This document shows, piece by piece, positions 23,938 to 31,018 of a stretch of 39,683 nucleotides of DNA. Source of the DNA: Flavobacterium sp. UGB4466 (GTDB taxonomy: Bacteria > Bacteroidota > Bacteroidia > Flavobacteriales > Flavobacteriaceae). The DNA lies in the NCBI RefSeq assembly GCF_903469665.1, contig NZ_CAGKLC010000042.1, positions 1-39,683 on the forward strand, given 5' to 3'. A program made the position numbers and the translations under genes. Each line of letters opens with the position of its first letter. The stretch's first letter is position 1. The notes beneath the pieces were generated by a model. That model ran no database searches. It was given only the letters and a program-made list of their open reading frames with translations, and was not told the DNA's origin.

Positions 23938-24654
23938 CTACTCCTTCTTCAGCAAATAACGAATCACCGTTTCGGCAACATGCAGACCAAATAGACCCGG
24001 CATATAACTGTTGGTTCCGTAGAATGATTTTTTGAAGTTTTTCCCGTCTGTTAGTTTTAAACTTTTCTCGTCCTGAATTTCAGAAGAGAAAACTACTTTT
24101 AGTTTGTTTATTTTTTCGGCTTTTAGACGCTTTCTGATTGTTTTAGAGAAGTAACAGTTTATTGTTTTTGAAATATCCGTTACTTTTACTTTCGAAGCCA
24201 GCATTTTTCCGCCCGCACCCATACTGCTGATAATTTTTACTCTCTTACGTTTTGCAGCAATGATCAGGTTTAATTTTGGTGTGATACTGTCGATACAATC
24301 CAACACATAATCAAACTCAGAAGAAACCATCTCAAAAGCTCTTTCAGGAGACAAAAACTCCTGTACTCTCGTTAGCTTCAATTCCGGATTGATGTCCATC
24401 AAACGGTCTCCAACAATCGTAATTTTAGGTTGACCAACAGTGGAGTGCAAAGCCGGTAATTGTCTGTTAATGTTTGTAATATCTACTACATCGCCATCAA
24501 CAATAGTCATACTTCCTACTCCTGCTCTTGCCAAAAATTCAGCTGCAAATGATCCAACTCCTCCTAAACCTACTACCAACACATTGGAATTTTGTAGGTT
24601 TTGCAATCCTTCTTTCGTAAATAAAAGCTCGGCTCTTTCTGTCCACTCTGCCAT
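23938..24654 (-). CDS. tcdA: tRNA threonylcarbamoyladenosine dehydratase
   Basis: A 238-residue ThiF/MoeB/HesA-fold enzyme of the TcdA (YgdL) group, which uses ATP to cyclise t6A37 in tRNAs to ct6A. The nucleotide-binding site is VLVVGLGGVGSFAAEFLARAG (short landmark GLGGVGSFAAE at 29-39). The INRQ motif follows VDITN near 61-66 and the core Asp is in YVLDCIDSITPKL. The C-terminal SYMPGLFGLHVAETVIRYLL fits the family. It lacks the C-terminal rhodanese domain of some sulphur-transfer relatives. It is preceded upstream by tatD (139-bp gap). Confidence 0.92.
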   Translation of the reverse strand: MAEWTERAELLFTKEGLQNLQNSNVLVVGLGGVGSFAAEFLARAGVGSMTIVDGDVVDITNINRQLPALHSTVGQPKITIVGDRLMDINPELKLTRVQEFLSPERAFEMVSSEFDYVLDCIDSITPKLNLIIAAKRKRVKIISSMGAGGKMLASKVKVTDISKTINCYFSKTIRKRLKAEKINKLKVVFSSEIQDEKSLKLTDGKNFKKSFYGTNSYMPGLFGLHVAETVIRYLLKKE

Positions 24655-24686
24655 ATGTTAATCTTGTTATTTTTGTTTATTTTTTT

Positions 24687-24760
24687 ATTTGTTTCAGGTT
24701 TCAGTTTATTTGTTTCAGGTTTCAGGTTTTACGTTGGTCAGTTCGAGCGAAGTCGAGAAC
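24687..24760. repeat. Direct repeat and hairpin repeat between tatD and tcdA
   Basis: An 18-base unit ATTTGTTTCAGGTTTCAG occurs at 24687-24704 and 24708-24725. It is followed by GTTCGAGCGAAGTCGAGAAC (24741-24760), an imperfect palindrome that I believe is widely dispersed in Flavobacterium genomes, followed by TTTTT. Next to it, GGAATTTGGATTTT recalls one arm of the hairpin at 22123-22177. Confidence 0.6.
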
Positions 24761-24793
24761 TTTTTGGAATTTGGATTTTCTAAAATTGAAATT

Positions 24794-25453
24794 TTAATTC
24801 TCATTACTTTTCCCAAAAACAGCATTGAAATTATCCGACACAATCTTTTGCAATTCTTTAATGGTTAAACCTTTATATTGCGATGCCAATTCATAAACCT
24901 GCTCTATACTTTCCTCAATCGTATCCGTTTCCAAAAAAAAGCGATCCTTAGGTATGGTCTGAAAAACAGTTTTTAAATCGGGATTTCGCAAAAGATATTT
25001 TCCAAACGAAATATAAAATCCTTCTTTAATTAGCTGCGCGGCAATCTGATCGTTTTTTGAAAAACCATGAACAATCATCGGAACCGAAATTTTCATTTTC
25101 TTCTTCAGTGCAATCACTTCCTGGAAAGCAGCAACACAATGGATGACAACCGGTTTTTGATACTTCTCCGCCAGTGCCAGTTGCTTTTCAAAAACGATTA
25201 ATTGCTGTTCCAACGGAATCTCGATTCGCTTGTCTAAGCCGCATTCACCGATAGCCAGACAATTATTCGATTGTAATTTTTCTTCTATAATTTTCAATTC
25301 AGCATCAATTTGATCCTCTTTTATGTACCAAGGATGAATTCCTATGGAATAAAACGGAATCGAAGTATCAAACTCCTGTGGGTATTGATTGACCAATTCC
25401 AGCACATTGGCTTGATTTTTAAAGTGATGGGTATGAAAATTAAAAAATTCCAT
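24794..25453 (-). CDS. TatD-family metal-dependent hydrolase
   Basis: A 219-residue TatD-like amidohydrolase-fold protein. Metal ligands are visible: FNFHTHHF at 4-11, GECGLD near 92, VIHCVAAF near 130, VHGFSKN near 153, and LETDTIEES near 198. TatD proteins are Mg/Mn-dependent DNases or related phosphohydrolases; a DNA repair or turnover role is family knowledge only. It is slightly shorter than E. coli TatD (260 residues), in the range of the shorter bacteroidal members. Its ATG abuts the TAA of the DUF1684 gene upstream (25454), so they form one unit. Confidence 0.87.
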   Translation of the reverse strand: MEFFNFHTHHFKNQANVLELVNQYPQEFDTSIPFYSIGIHPWYIKEDQIDAELKIIEEKLQSNNCLAIGECGLDKRIEIPLEQQLIVFEKQLALAEKYQKPVVIHCVAAFQEVIALKKKMKISVPMIVHGFSKNDQIAAQLIKEGFYISFGKYLLRNPDLKTVFQTIPKDRFFLETDTIEESIEQVYELASQYKGLTIKELQKIVSDNFNAVFGKSNEN

Positions 25454-26053
25454 TTAATGAAATGCTTTAACTCCCGCTTTGATTTCTACATTCAGATCGT
25501 TTTCCAAAGGAACTATCGGACATGAATATTTATGATTATAAGCGCAATACGGATTGTAGGCCATATTAAAATCAACCGCAATTGTGTTTCCTTTTGGAAC
25601 TTTTAAATCAATGTATCTTCCTCCGATGTAACTTCCTTTACCCGAAGTTAAATCTGAAAATGGTAAGAACAGATGATCTTTATACTCCTTCGTTTTCGAA
25701 AGTTCTATGTTTCTGTAAACATTCAATTTAAGGGCCACTCCGTCAATTGTAAAATATAAAGTTCCGTATTTGATGTATTTTGGCGTTCTTGTTCCGGTCG
25801 TTTTCATTTCGAAAACTTTTTCATTTTGTGCTTTCTCTAATTTTGCAGTCACAAAATACTTTGCATTTATGGGATAAAAATCTAAACTTTTAAAGGTTTT
25901 CAGATCTTCTGCCATTAACGGACTCGTCTTAGCATCAGCATATTCTGAATTTATTGTCTTTTGAAACTTTTCACTTTCCTTTTGATCAAATTTACTTTGT
26001 CCCAAGCAAAAATTAATCGCTAACAATACTAAAAAAACTATACTTTTTTTCAT
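25454..26053 (-). CDS. Exported DUF1684 protein
   Basis: A 199-residue protein with a signal peptide (residues 1-18, VLLAINFCLGQS). The DUF1684 domain fills about 75-190: FLPFSDLTSGKGSYIGGRY, then VDFNMAYNPYCAYNHKYSCPIVPLEN-like end (landmarks YNPYCAYN and YSCPIVP). DUF1684 proteins are conserved in many bacteria without known activity; the Cys-Tyr-rich end is the most conserved part. I chose the ATG at 26053 because it opens the signal peptide; a longer frame from 26107 overlaps the divergent MFS gene's upstream region. It abuts tatD directly. Confidence 0.85.
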   Translation of the reverse strand: MKKSIVFLVLLAINFCLGQSKFDQKESEKFQKTINSEYADAKTSPLMAEDLKTFKSLDFYPINAKYFVTAKLEKAQNEKVFEMKTTGTRTPKYIKYGTLYFTIDGVALKLNVYRNIELSKTKEYKDHLFLPFSDLTSGKGSYIGGRYIDLKVPKGNTIAVDFNMAYNPYCAYNHKYSCPIVPLENDLNVEIKAGVKAFH

Positions 26054-26111
26054 CTTAGAAATTTTGAGCAAAAATAGTTCAAAAGTAACAAAGCAGCAAC
26101 CGCTCATCCAT

Positions 26112-26131
26112 ACAAAGTTTACTAACTTTGT
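26112..26131. promoter_or_regulatory. Palindrome with MFS -7 box
   Basis: ACAAAGTT TACT AACTTTGT is a perfect 8-bp dyad with a 4-bp spacer, in the divergent gap between the DUF1684 and MFS genes. It contains the + strand -7 box TAACTTTG (26123-26130), 20 bp before the MFS ATG at 26151. It could be an operator controlling one or both genes. Confidence 0.5.
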
Positions 26132-26150
26132 TGCAAATAACTTATTTATA

Positions 26151-27368
26151 ATGCTTAAAACCGCTTTTAGCCGCTACATCAATAATTTTAAAGGTTTTTC
26201 GAGAGAAATTTGGATTCTTGCTATTGTTACTTTTATCAATCGTGCCGGAACCATGGTGCTTCCATTTTTGTCCAAATATTTAAAAGAAGATTTGCATTTT
26301 ACGTACATTCAGGTAGGCTGGATTATGGTGGCTTTTGGTTTCGGATCAATGTTAGGTTCCTGGCTGGGTGGAAAATTAACAGACAAAATCGGGTTTTACA
26401 AAATCATGATTTTTAGTTTGTTTACTAGTGGAGTTTTCCTTTTCCTTATTCAATATGTTACCCATTTCTGGACGCTTTGCATCGCGATATTTACTTTAAT
26501 GACTATTGCCGATATGTTTCGCCCGGCGATGTATGTTTCGCTTGGTGCCTATTCTGAACCCGAAAACCGAACGCGTGCCCTTAGTTTGGTACGTCTTGCC
26601 GTTAATTTAGGATTTGCCGCAGGACCAGCATTAGGAGGTTTGATTATTATGGGTATGGGGTATTCAGGCTTATTTTGGGTAGACGGTGCATCGTGTATCA
26701 TCGCCATTTCGATATTTGCCATACTGGTTAAAGAGAAGAAAAAAATACTAGACGAAGATAAAATCGAAAATACCGAAGTTAAAAAATCAGTTCTTCAGGA
26801 CAAAATCTTTTGGGTTTTCTTGTTTGTGTGTTTCGCGACGGCTATCATATTCTTCCAGCTTTTTACCACTTTACCGCTGTATCATAACGAAAAATTTGGT
26901 TTAAGCGCGTTTCAGACCGGACTCTTAATGACACTAAACGGGTTGCTTATTTTTACTTTGGAAATGCCAACTGTTGCTTTTATGGAGCGGAAAGGCTTTC
27001 CTAAAATAAAAATTATCACACTTGGATCTTCCATTATAGCCCTGAGTTTCTTTTTATTATTGATTAATGTTTGGGCATGGATTCTGGTAATCAGCATGAT
27101 TCTTTTCTCGATTGGAGAAATTCTCAACTTCCCTTTCTCGAATGCTTTTGCACTAAGCCGGGCTCCACGCGGACAAGAAGGCCGTTATATGGCACTTTAC
27201 ACCATGAGTTTTAGTCTTGCACATATTGTGAGTGCAAAAGTAGGCTTCGAAATCATCTCCCGGTTCGGATACCAAATCAATTGGCTTTTCATGGCTTCTA
27301 TTGGAGTTTTTGCAACGCTATGCTGCTTTTGGATTAAAAAGGCATTGGTCAGGGAGAAAATTTCTTAA
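26151..27368 (+). CDS. MFS transporter
   Basis: A 405-residue major facilitator with about 12 helices. Motif A is seen between helices 2 and 3 (GSWLGGKLTDKIGFYK). Other parts are typical: RAGTMVLPFLSKYL in helix 1, RPAMYVSLGAYSEPENRTRAL before helix 5, and AAGPALGGLI in helix 5 (motif C-like GPALGG, as in drug/H+ antiporters). A central charged loop (about 195-215) joins the halves. It is likely an efflux or sugar-type antiporter; the substrate is unknown. The ATG at 26151 is chosen because the -7 box at 26123 would fall inside a longer frame from 26064. A strong terminator follows. Confidence 0.87.
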   Translation: MLKTAFSRYINNFKGFSREIWILAIVTFINRAGTMVLPFLSKYLKEDLHFTYIQVGWIMVAFGFGSMLGSWLGGKLTDKIGFYKIMIFSLFTSGVFLFLIQYVTHFWTLCIAIFTLMTIADMFRPAMYVSLGAYSEPENRTRALSLVRLAVNLGFAAGPALGGLIIMGMGYSGLFWVDGASCIIAISIFAILVKEKKKILDEDKIENTEVKKSVLQDKIFWVFLFVCFATAIIFFQLFTTLPLYHNEKFGLSAFQTGLLMTLNGLLIFTLEMPTVAFMERKGFPKIKIITLGSSIIALSFFLLLINVWAWILVISMILFSIGEILNFPFSNAFALSRAPRGQEGRYMALYTMSFSLAHIVSAKVGFEIISRFGYQINWLFMASIGVFATLCCFWIKKALVREKIS

Positions 27369-27409
27369 AAACTTACTCTCCTTATATCCCTTATCGTTTA
27401 TCGTTTATT

Positions 27410-27442
27410 AAACCCGACAGGTTTCAAAAACCTGTCGGGTTT
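27410..27442. terminator. Strong bidirectional terminator between the MFS and XRE genes
   Basis: A perfect 15-bp stem (27410-27424 and 27428-27442; AAACCCGACAGGTTT, loop CAA) with A/T flanks on both sides separates the convergent MFS (+) and XRE (-) genes. This terminator sequence is, to my knowledge, common in Flavobacterium. Confidence 0.92.
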
Positions 27443-27463
27443 GTTTATATATGAAAACAATTT

Positions 27464-27694
27464 TTACAGGTCAAAGTCCAATAATTCTCTTGGATGTTTT
27501 CCTAATCCTTTTGCCAGATCTAAGAGTGTAGTAAAGGATAAATTTCTTTTACCATTTTCAATATCACTTATTGTAGCTTTGATAAGTCTCTCACTATTTA
27601 ATACAACCATATCTTGACTTAAATTTTGCTCGTTTCTAAGCTTCCTTATATGTTCTCCAAATTTTTCAAGTTTCTCTGCTTTAAATTTTTCCAT
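27464..27694 (-). CDS. XRE-family (Cro/C1-type) helix-turn-helix regulator
   Basis: A 76-residue single-domain regulator. The helix-turn-helix spans about 12-66: IRKLRNEQNLSQDMV, then IKATISDIENGKRNLSFTTLLDLAKGLG, the classic XRE pattern. Nothing but DNA binding is present. I chose ATG at 27694; an in-frame TTG at 27712 is less likely. A 20-bp perfect palindrome lies 44 bp upstream (27738-27757) and is the obvious candidate for self-regulation. The neighbouring divergent gene is a short RadC protein; such XRE regulators also occur in restriction (C proteins) and mobile elements, but no partner of that kind is present here. Confidence 0.85.
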   Translation of the reverse strand: MEKFKAEKLEKFGEHIRKLRNEQNLSQDMVVLNSERLIKATISDIENGKRNLSFTTLLDLAKGLGKHPRELLDFDL

Positions 27695-27737
27695 TACTAA
27701 TCTTTTAAACAAAAAGCGTAATTATTTTCTTAAAAAA

Positions 27738-27757
27738 TGTTATAAGATCTTATAACA
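27738..27757. promoter_or_regulatory. 20-bp perfect palindrome, candidate XRE operator
   Basis: TGTTATAAGA joined to its exact reverse complement, with no spacer, in the divergent gap between the XRE gene (start 27694) and radC-like gene (start 27892). The position and symmetry fit a Cro-type operator; a T-rich stretch of 13 or so bases (about 27765-27777) lies beside it. Confidence 0.6.
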
Positions 27758-27891
27758 ACAACCTATTTTTTTTTTTATATTAGCTGAATATATATTGATC
27801 ATTCCAATCAATGATATTCACTAACAAATCAATTATAACCTCCTCCTAAATAGTTAATCCTATTGCAATTAATTTGTAATTTTTTAGTATC

Positions 27892-28356
27892 ATGCAAAAA
27901 GAAAAACAAAATTGGCAAATCGCCTCAGAGATTGAATTAATTTACAAAACCAAAGTAAAAGCATCCCAGCGCCCGCATATAGGTTCTGCTAGTTCAGTTT
28001 ATAAATTGGCTCTGAAAATCTGGGACCCCGGAAAAATTGAGTTTCTCGAGCAGTTTAAAGTATTCCTGCTCGACAGATCAAATAAAGTATTGGGAATATT
28101 TGAAATTTCGTCAGGAGGAACAACAGGGGCTTGTGTTGACCTTAGATTATTGTTCGTGGCAGCGCTCAAAACAAATGCAACAGGCATTATTATAATTCAC
28201 AATCATCCATCGGGCAAAATACTTCCTTCACTTGCTGACAAATTGATTACTAAAAAAATAAAAGAGGCAGGTACAATCCTGGACATTGTTTTAGTAGATC
28301 ACTTAATAATCACTTCAGAATCTTATTTTTCTTTTGCAGATAATGCTATTCTCTAA
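27892..28356 (+). CDS. Short RadC-type JAB/JAMM domain protein
   Basis: A 154-residue protein equal to the C-terminal MPN(+) domain of RadC without the N-terminal helix-hairpin-helix half. The JAMM metal site is complete: Glu71 in GIFEISSGG, His103 and His105 in HNHPSG, Ser113 and Asp116 in LPSLAD. Despite the name, a DNA repair role for RadC is not established; stand-alone short forms are frequent on mobile elements and in accessory islands of Bacteroidota. It diverges from the XRE gene and is followed by a weak hairpin (28379-28412). No integrase or other element genes are visible. Confidence 0.85.
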   Translation: MQKEKQNWQIASEIELIYKTKVKASQRPHIGSASSVYKLALKIWDPGKIEFLEQFKVFLLDRSNKVLGIFEISSGGTTGACVDLRLLFVAALKTNATGIIIIHNHPSGKILPSLADKLITKKIKEAGTILDIVLVDHLIITSESYFSFADNAIL

Positions 28357-28661
28357 TATTTGCCTTCCAAAATTTCAAAAAAGCTATACAACCCATAATC
28401 CATTTAGCTTTTATTCAGATTCTGTTCAAGCTCTATTATACAAGTTTTCCTTGACTTCTTTTTTAAACTTTAAATCTACGAGTACATTTTAAGACGTCCT
28501 TAAACCATGTTAAAAACCTATAAAACAACCCATTAAACCTAATTTTAAACTAACTTTAATCCCTCTAAGAGACATTCAAAACGTAATTTTTAGTTAAACA
28601 ACTATTTTTATAGTTGCGTAACTAGAAAAATAGTTGTAGGTTTGAATTAAAATTAGAAAAC
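28357..28661. promoter_or_regulatory. Intergenic region with weak radC terminator and bla-type operator
   Basis: This 305-bp gap has no gene that I see. An 8-bp hairpin (AAAAGCTA 28379-28386, TAGCTTTT 28405-28412, 18-nt loop) may end the radC-like transcript. The middle (28413-28590) is featureless AT-rich DNA. The right end carries the dyad-rich operator at 28598-28637 before the first blaI gene. Confidence 0.5.
28598..28637 (+). promoter_or_regulatory. BlaI-type operator/promoter of the duplicated blaI-blaR1-like operon
   Basis: Perfect 12-bp arms ACAACTATTTTT (28598-28609) and AAAAATAGTTGT (28626-28637) enclose 16 bp. Inside is a tighter dyad CAACTAT-TTTT-ATAGTTG (28599-28616) and a second near-dyad TAACTA-GAAAAA-TAGTTG (28619-28636), so two adjacent dimer sites are likely, as in BlaI operators. 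The site is 25 bp before the first blaI start. A weak -7 candidate TATAGTTG (28609-28616) lies within it. No such site precedes the second blaI gene. Confidence 0.65.
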
Positions 28662-29030
28662 ATGCAAAAGTTAACGAACAAAGAAGAGGAAATCATGCAT
28701 ATTTTATGGAGGCTTAAAAAAGCTTTTGTAAAGGAAGTTCAGGCAGAGATCACAGAAGATCAACCCCACTACAATACTTTATCGACTATAGTGCGCAATC
28801 TGGAAGAGAAAGGATTTGTGGGGCACAATGCTTTTGGAAACACACATCAATATTATCCAATCATTACTTTAGAGGCCTACAGTAAAAAGTATATGAATAC
28901 GGCAATTGACAACTATTTTAATAGTTCGTATAAAAATATGGTTTCATTCTTTGCTAAAGAGGAGAAAATTTCGGCAGCAGAATTACGTGAAATTTTAGAC
29001 ATGATCGAAAATCCAAAAGGAGAAAAATAA
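28662..29030 (+). CDS. BlaI/MecI/CopY-family repressor, copy 1
   Basis: A 122-residue winged-helix repressor. The N-terminal part (1-70) carries the family opening LTNKEEEIMHILW, then HYNTLSTIVRNLEEKGFV (recognition helix and wing). The C-terminal dimerisation part ends SFFAKEEKISAAELREILDMIE. BlaI-type repressors are inactivated by cleavage when their M56 partner is activated. The M56 gene starts 6 bp downstream of its stop, so the two are co-transcribed under the operator at 28598-28637. It is a near duplicate of the gene at 30644 (differences concentrated in residues 15-25, 50-75 and the last few). Its trigger is not beta-lactam by any evidence here. Confidence 0.92.
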   Translation: MQKLTNKEEEIMHILWRLKKAFVKEVQAEITEDQPHYNTLSTIVRNLEEKGFVGHNAFGNTHQYYPIITLEAYSKKYMNTAIDNYFNSSYKNMVSFFAKEEKISAAELREILDMIENPKGEK

Positions 29031-29036
29031 TTGTTT

Positions 29037-30632
29037 ATGGAAGCACTTTTCTTATTTATCGCAAAATCCGGTGGTTTATTAATATTGTTCTATTGTGCTT
29101 ATTATTTTTTATTGCGCAAAGAAACCTTTTTTAACAGCAACAGATGGTTTTTATTGGCTGGTTTGATTACCTCAGTAGTGTTGCCTTTTTTGGTATACTC
29201 TAAAACTGTTTGGGTAAAACCTACTCCCGACACCCATTTGAATTATACTACTGTTTACCAACCGCCGCTTGTCGAAAATAATGCTTCCTTAATCAACTGG
29301 AATTTGGTGCTGCTTTCAGTCTACGTTATAGTACTTCTAGGATTACTTTTAAAATTTGCCTACGACTTTTATAGTCTAAATGCAGTTCTGAAAGGAAAGA
29401 AAATCACGCAGCAAGCCGATTTCAAATTCATCGATACCAACGAAAATATTGCTCCTTTCTCTTATTTTGATTATATCGTGTACAACTCATCAATGTACAC
29501 GCCTTCGGAATTAGAAAGTATTATCGAGCATGAAAAGGTGCATAGTGAGCAAAATCATACTGCAGATGTTTTACTGTCAAGAATATTCTGCGTTCTCTTT
29601 TGGTTCAACCCGATCATGTGGCTGTATAAAAAAGCAATTCTTCAAAATCTGGAATTCATCGCCGATAGTGAAGCTGCACGAAAAATCTCCGACAAAAAAG
29701 CGTATCAGTACACACTTTTAAAAATTACAACACATGAAAGCTGTGTTGCAATCACCAATCATTTTTATCAATCATTAATCAAAAAACGAATTGTCATGTT
29801 AAACAAAAATCAATCAAAGAAAAGAAATTCCTGGAAATTTGGAGCAATAGTTCCGGCACTTGCAGCATTTGTATTAGTATTTCAAATCGAAGTAATTGCC
29901 AAAGAAAAACAACAAACGGCAAAGGTAATTTCAGGAAAAACAGAATCTGTAGATGTTTACAAAATCAAAAAAAATACGACAGATGCTGAATTAAAGGAGA
30001 TCAAAGAAAAATTAAAAGCAATTCATAACATTGAATTTAAGGCTTCTGAGATAAAAAGAAATGCTGATAGTGAATTAATATCAATCAAAATTGATGTTAA
30101 AAATGGCAAACAGCAAGCACAATCTGTTCAGACTTCAGGAAATGAAGCCATTAAAGATTTTGGATTAATTGTTACAACGGATACGAATGGCAGCAAAAAT
30201 GTTGGCATTCAGACTGCTGATGAAAGTAATAATTCTGAAAGCCACAAAGAATCCAAAAAAGTAAAAAACAAAAAAGTAATCCTTAAACAAACTAAAAATG
30301 TTAACACTAATTCTGGTACTGACAAAGAAATTGCTGGCAATACTCATACAAATACTAGCACTACTACTGTAATTACAGATGATAACGGAACAACCAGCGT
30401 ATCTACCTCAAATAGTGATGGTAAAATTATTGTTTCGACATCGGGTAAAGGCAGCACAAAAGGGACTAAACTTACCATCGTTGACGGAGTTGAAATGCCT
30501 GCCAATTATAAGCTTGAAGACCTTAAACCAAAACATATTAAAAAAATGAGTGTCTATAAAGGAAGTGAAGCCACTGCTAAATATGGAGAAAAAGGGGCTA
30601 ATGGTGTAATCGAAATCGAAACACATCAATAG
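29037..30632 (+). CDS. BlaR1-like M56 membrane metallopeptidase, copy 1, with receptor-plug-like C-terminus
   Basis: A 531-residue protein with membrane helices at about 4-22, 36-54, 88-108 and 270-287 and a zinc protease site IIEHEKVHSEQNH (HEKVH at 165-169), with the downstream Glu in LEFIADSEA. Residues after about 290 are extracytoplasmic, Lys/Thr/Ser-rich, without a penicillin-binding sensor domain. The last 28 residues (MSVYKGSEATAKYGEKGANG) match the end of a TonB-receptor plug-type motif. ATG at 29037 is preferred to TTG at 29031 because it aligns with the paralogue at 31019. The protease would cleave the BlaI partner; the signal is unknown. Confidence 0.88.
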   Translation: MEALFLFIAKSGGLLILFYCAYYFLLRKETFFNSNRWFLLAGLITSVVLPFLVYSKTVWVKPTPDTHLNYTTVYQPPLVENNASLINWNLVLLSVYVIVLLGLLLKFAYDFYSLNAVLKGKKITQQADFKFIDTNENIAPFSYFDYIVYNSSMYTPSELESIIEHEKVHSEQNHTADVLLSRIFCVLFWFNPIMWLYKKAILQNLEFIADSEAARKISDKKAYQYTLLKITTHESCVAITNHFYQSLIKKRIVMLNKNQSKKRNSWKFGAIVPALAAFVLVFQIEVIAKEKQQTAKVISGKTESVDVYKIKKNTTDAELKEIKEKLKAIHNIEFKASEIKRNADSELISIKIDVKNGKQQAQSVQTSGNEAIKDFGLIVTTDTNGSKNVGIQTADESNNSESHKESKKVKNKKVILKQTKNVNTNSGTDKEIAGNTHTNTSTTTVITDDNGTTSVSTSNSDGKIIVSTSGKGSTKGTKLTIVDGVEMPANYKLEDLKPKHIKKMSVYKGSEATAKYGEKGANGVIEIETHQ

Positions 30633-30643
30633 GAAAGCTTAAA

Positions 30644-31000
30644 ATGCAAAAGCTAACCAACAAAGAAGAGGAGATCATGCACATTTTATGGAAGCTTCAA
30701 AAAGCTTTTGTAAAAGAAATTCAGGCAGAGATCACAGAAGATCAACCCCATTACAACACTTTATCTACAATTGTTCGTAATCTGGAAGAAAAAGGCTATG
30801 TAAGTCATAGCGCTTTTGGAAATACACATCAATACTATCCACTGGTGAGTATTGAAGAATATCGAAAAGGGTTTATGCATACTGCTATCGATAATTATTT
30901 TAACAGCTCTTATAAAAGTATGGTTTCATTTTTTGCCAAAGAAGAAAAAATCTCGGCAGCAGAATTACGAGAAATCTTAGTCATGATCGAAACTCCCTAA
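30644..31000 (+). CDS. BlaI/MecI/CopY-family repressor, copy 2
   Basis: A 118-residue paralogue of the repressor at 28662, with the same motifs (LTNKEEEIMHILW, HYNTLSTIVRNLEEKGYV, FFAKEEKISAAELREIL). It starts 11 bp after the first M56 gene and has no separate operator, so it is the third gene of one operon. Its DNA-binding helices are nearly identical to copy 1, so both may bind the 28598-28637 operator. Two repressors of the same operator could heterodimerise. Confidence 0.92.
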   Translation: MQKLTNKEEEIMHILWKLQKAFVKEIQAEITEDQPHYNTLSTIVRNLEEKGYVSHSAFGNTHQYYPLVSIEEYRKGFMHTAIDNYFNSSYKSMVSFFAKEEKISAAELREILVMIETP

Positions 31001-31018
31001 AAGAAAAAATAGTTAGTT

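Noticed and set aside
27464..28356. A prophage, integrative element or toxin-antitoxin pair.
   Set aside because: No integrase, attachment-site repeat, tRNA or toxin-like gene is visible; XRE plus RadC alone is not sufficient.
29031..29036. TTG start codons at 9953, 27712 and 29031.
   Set aside because: Each has an ATG two or a few codons downstream that fits the family or a paralogue better.
30165..30629. Antisense frames opposite the first M56 gene's tail.
   Set aside because: They are shadows of Lys/Asn/Thr-rich codons with no supporting signals.
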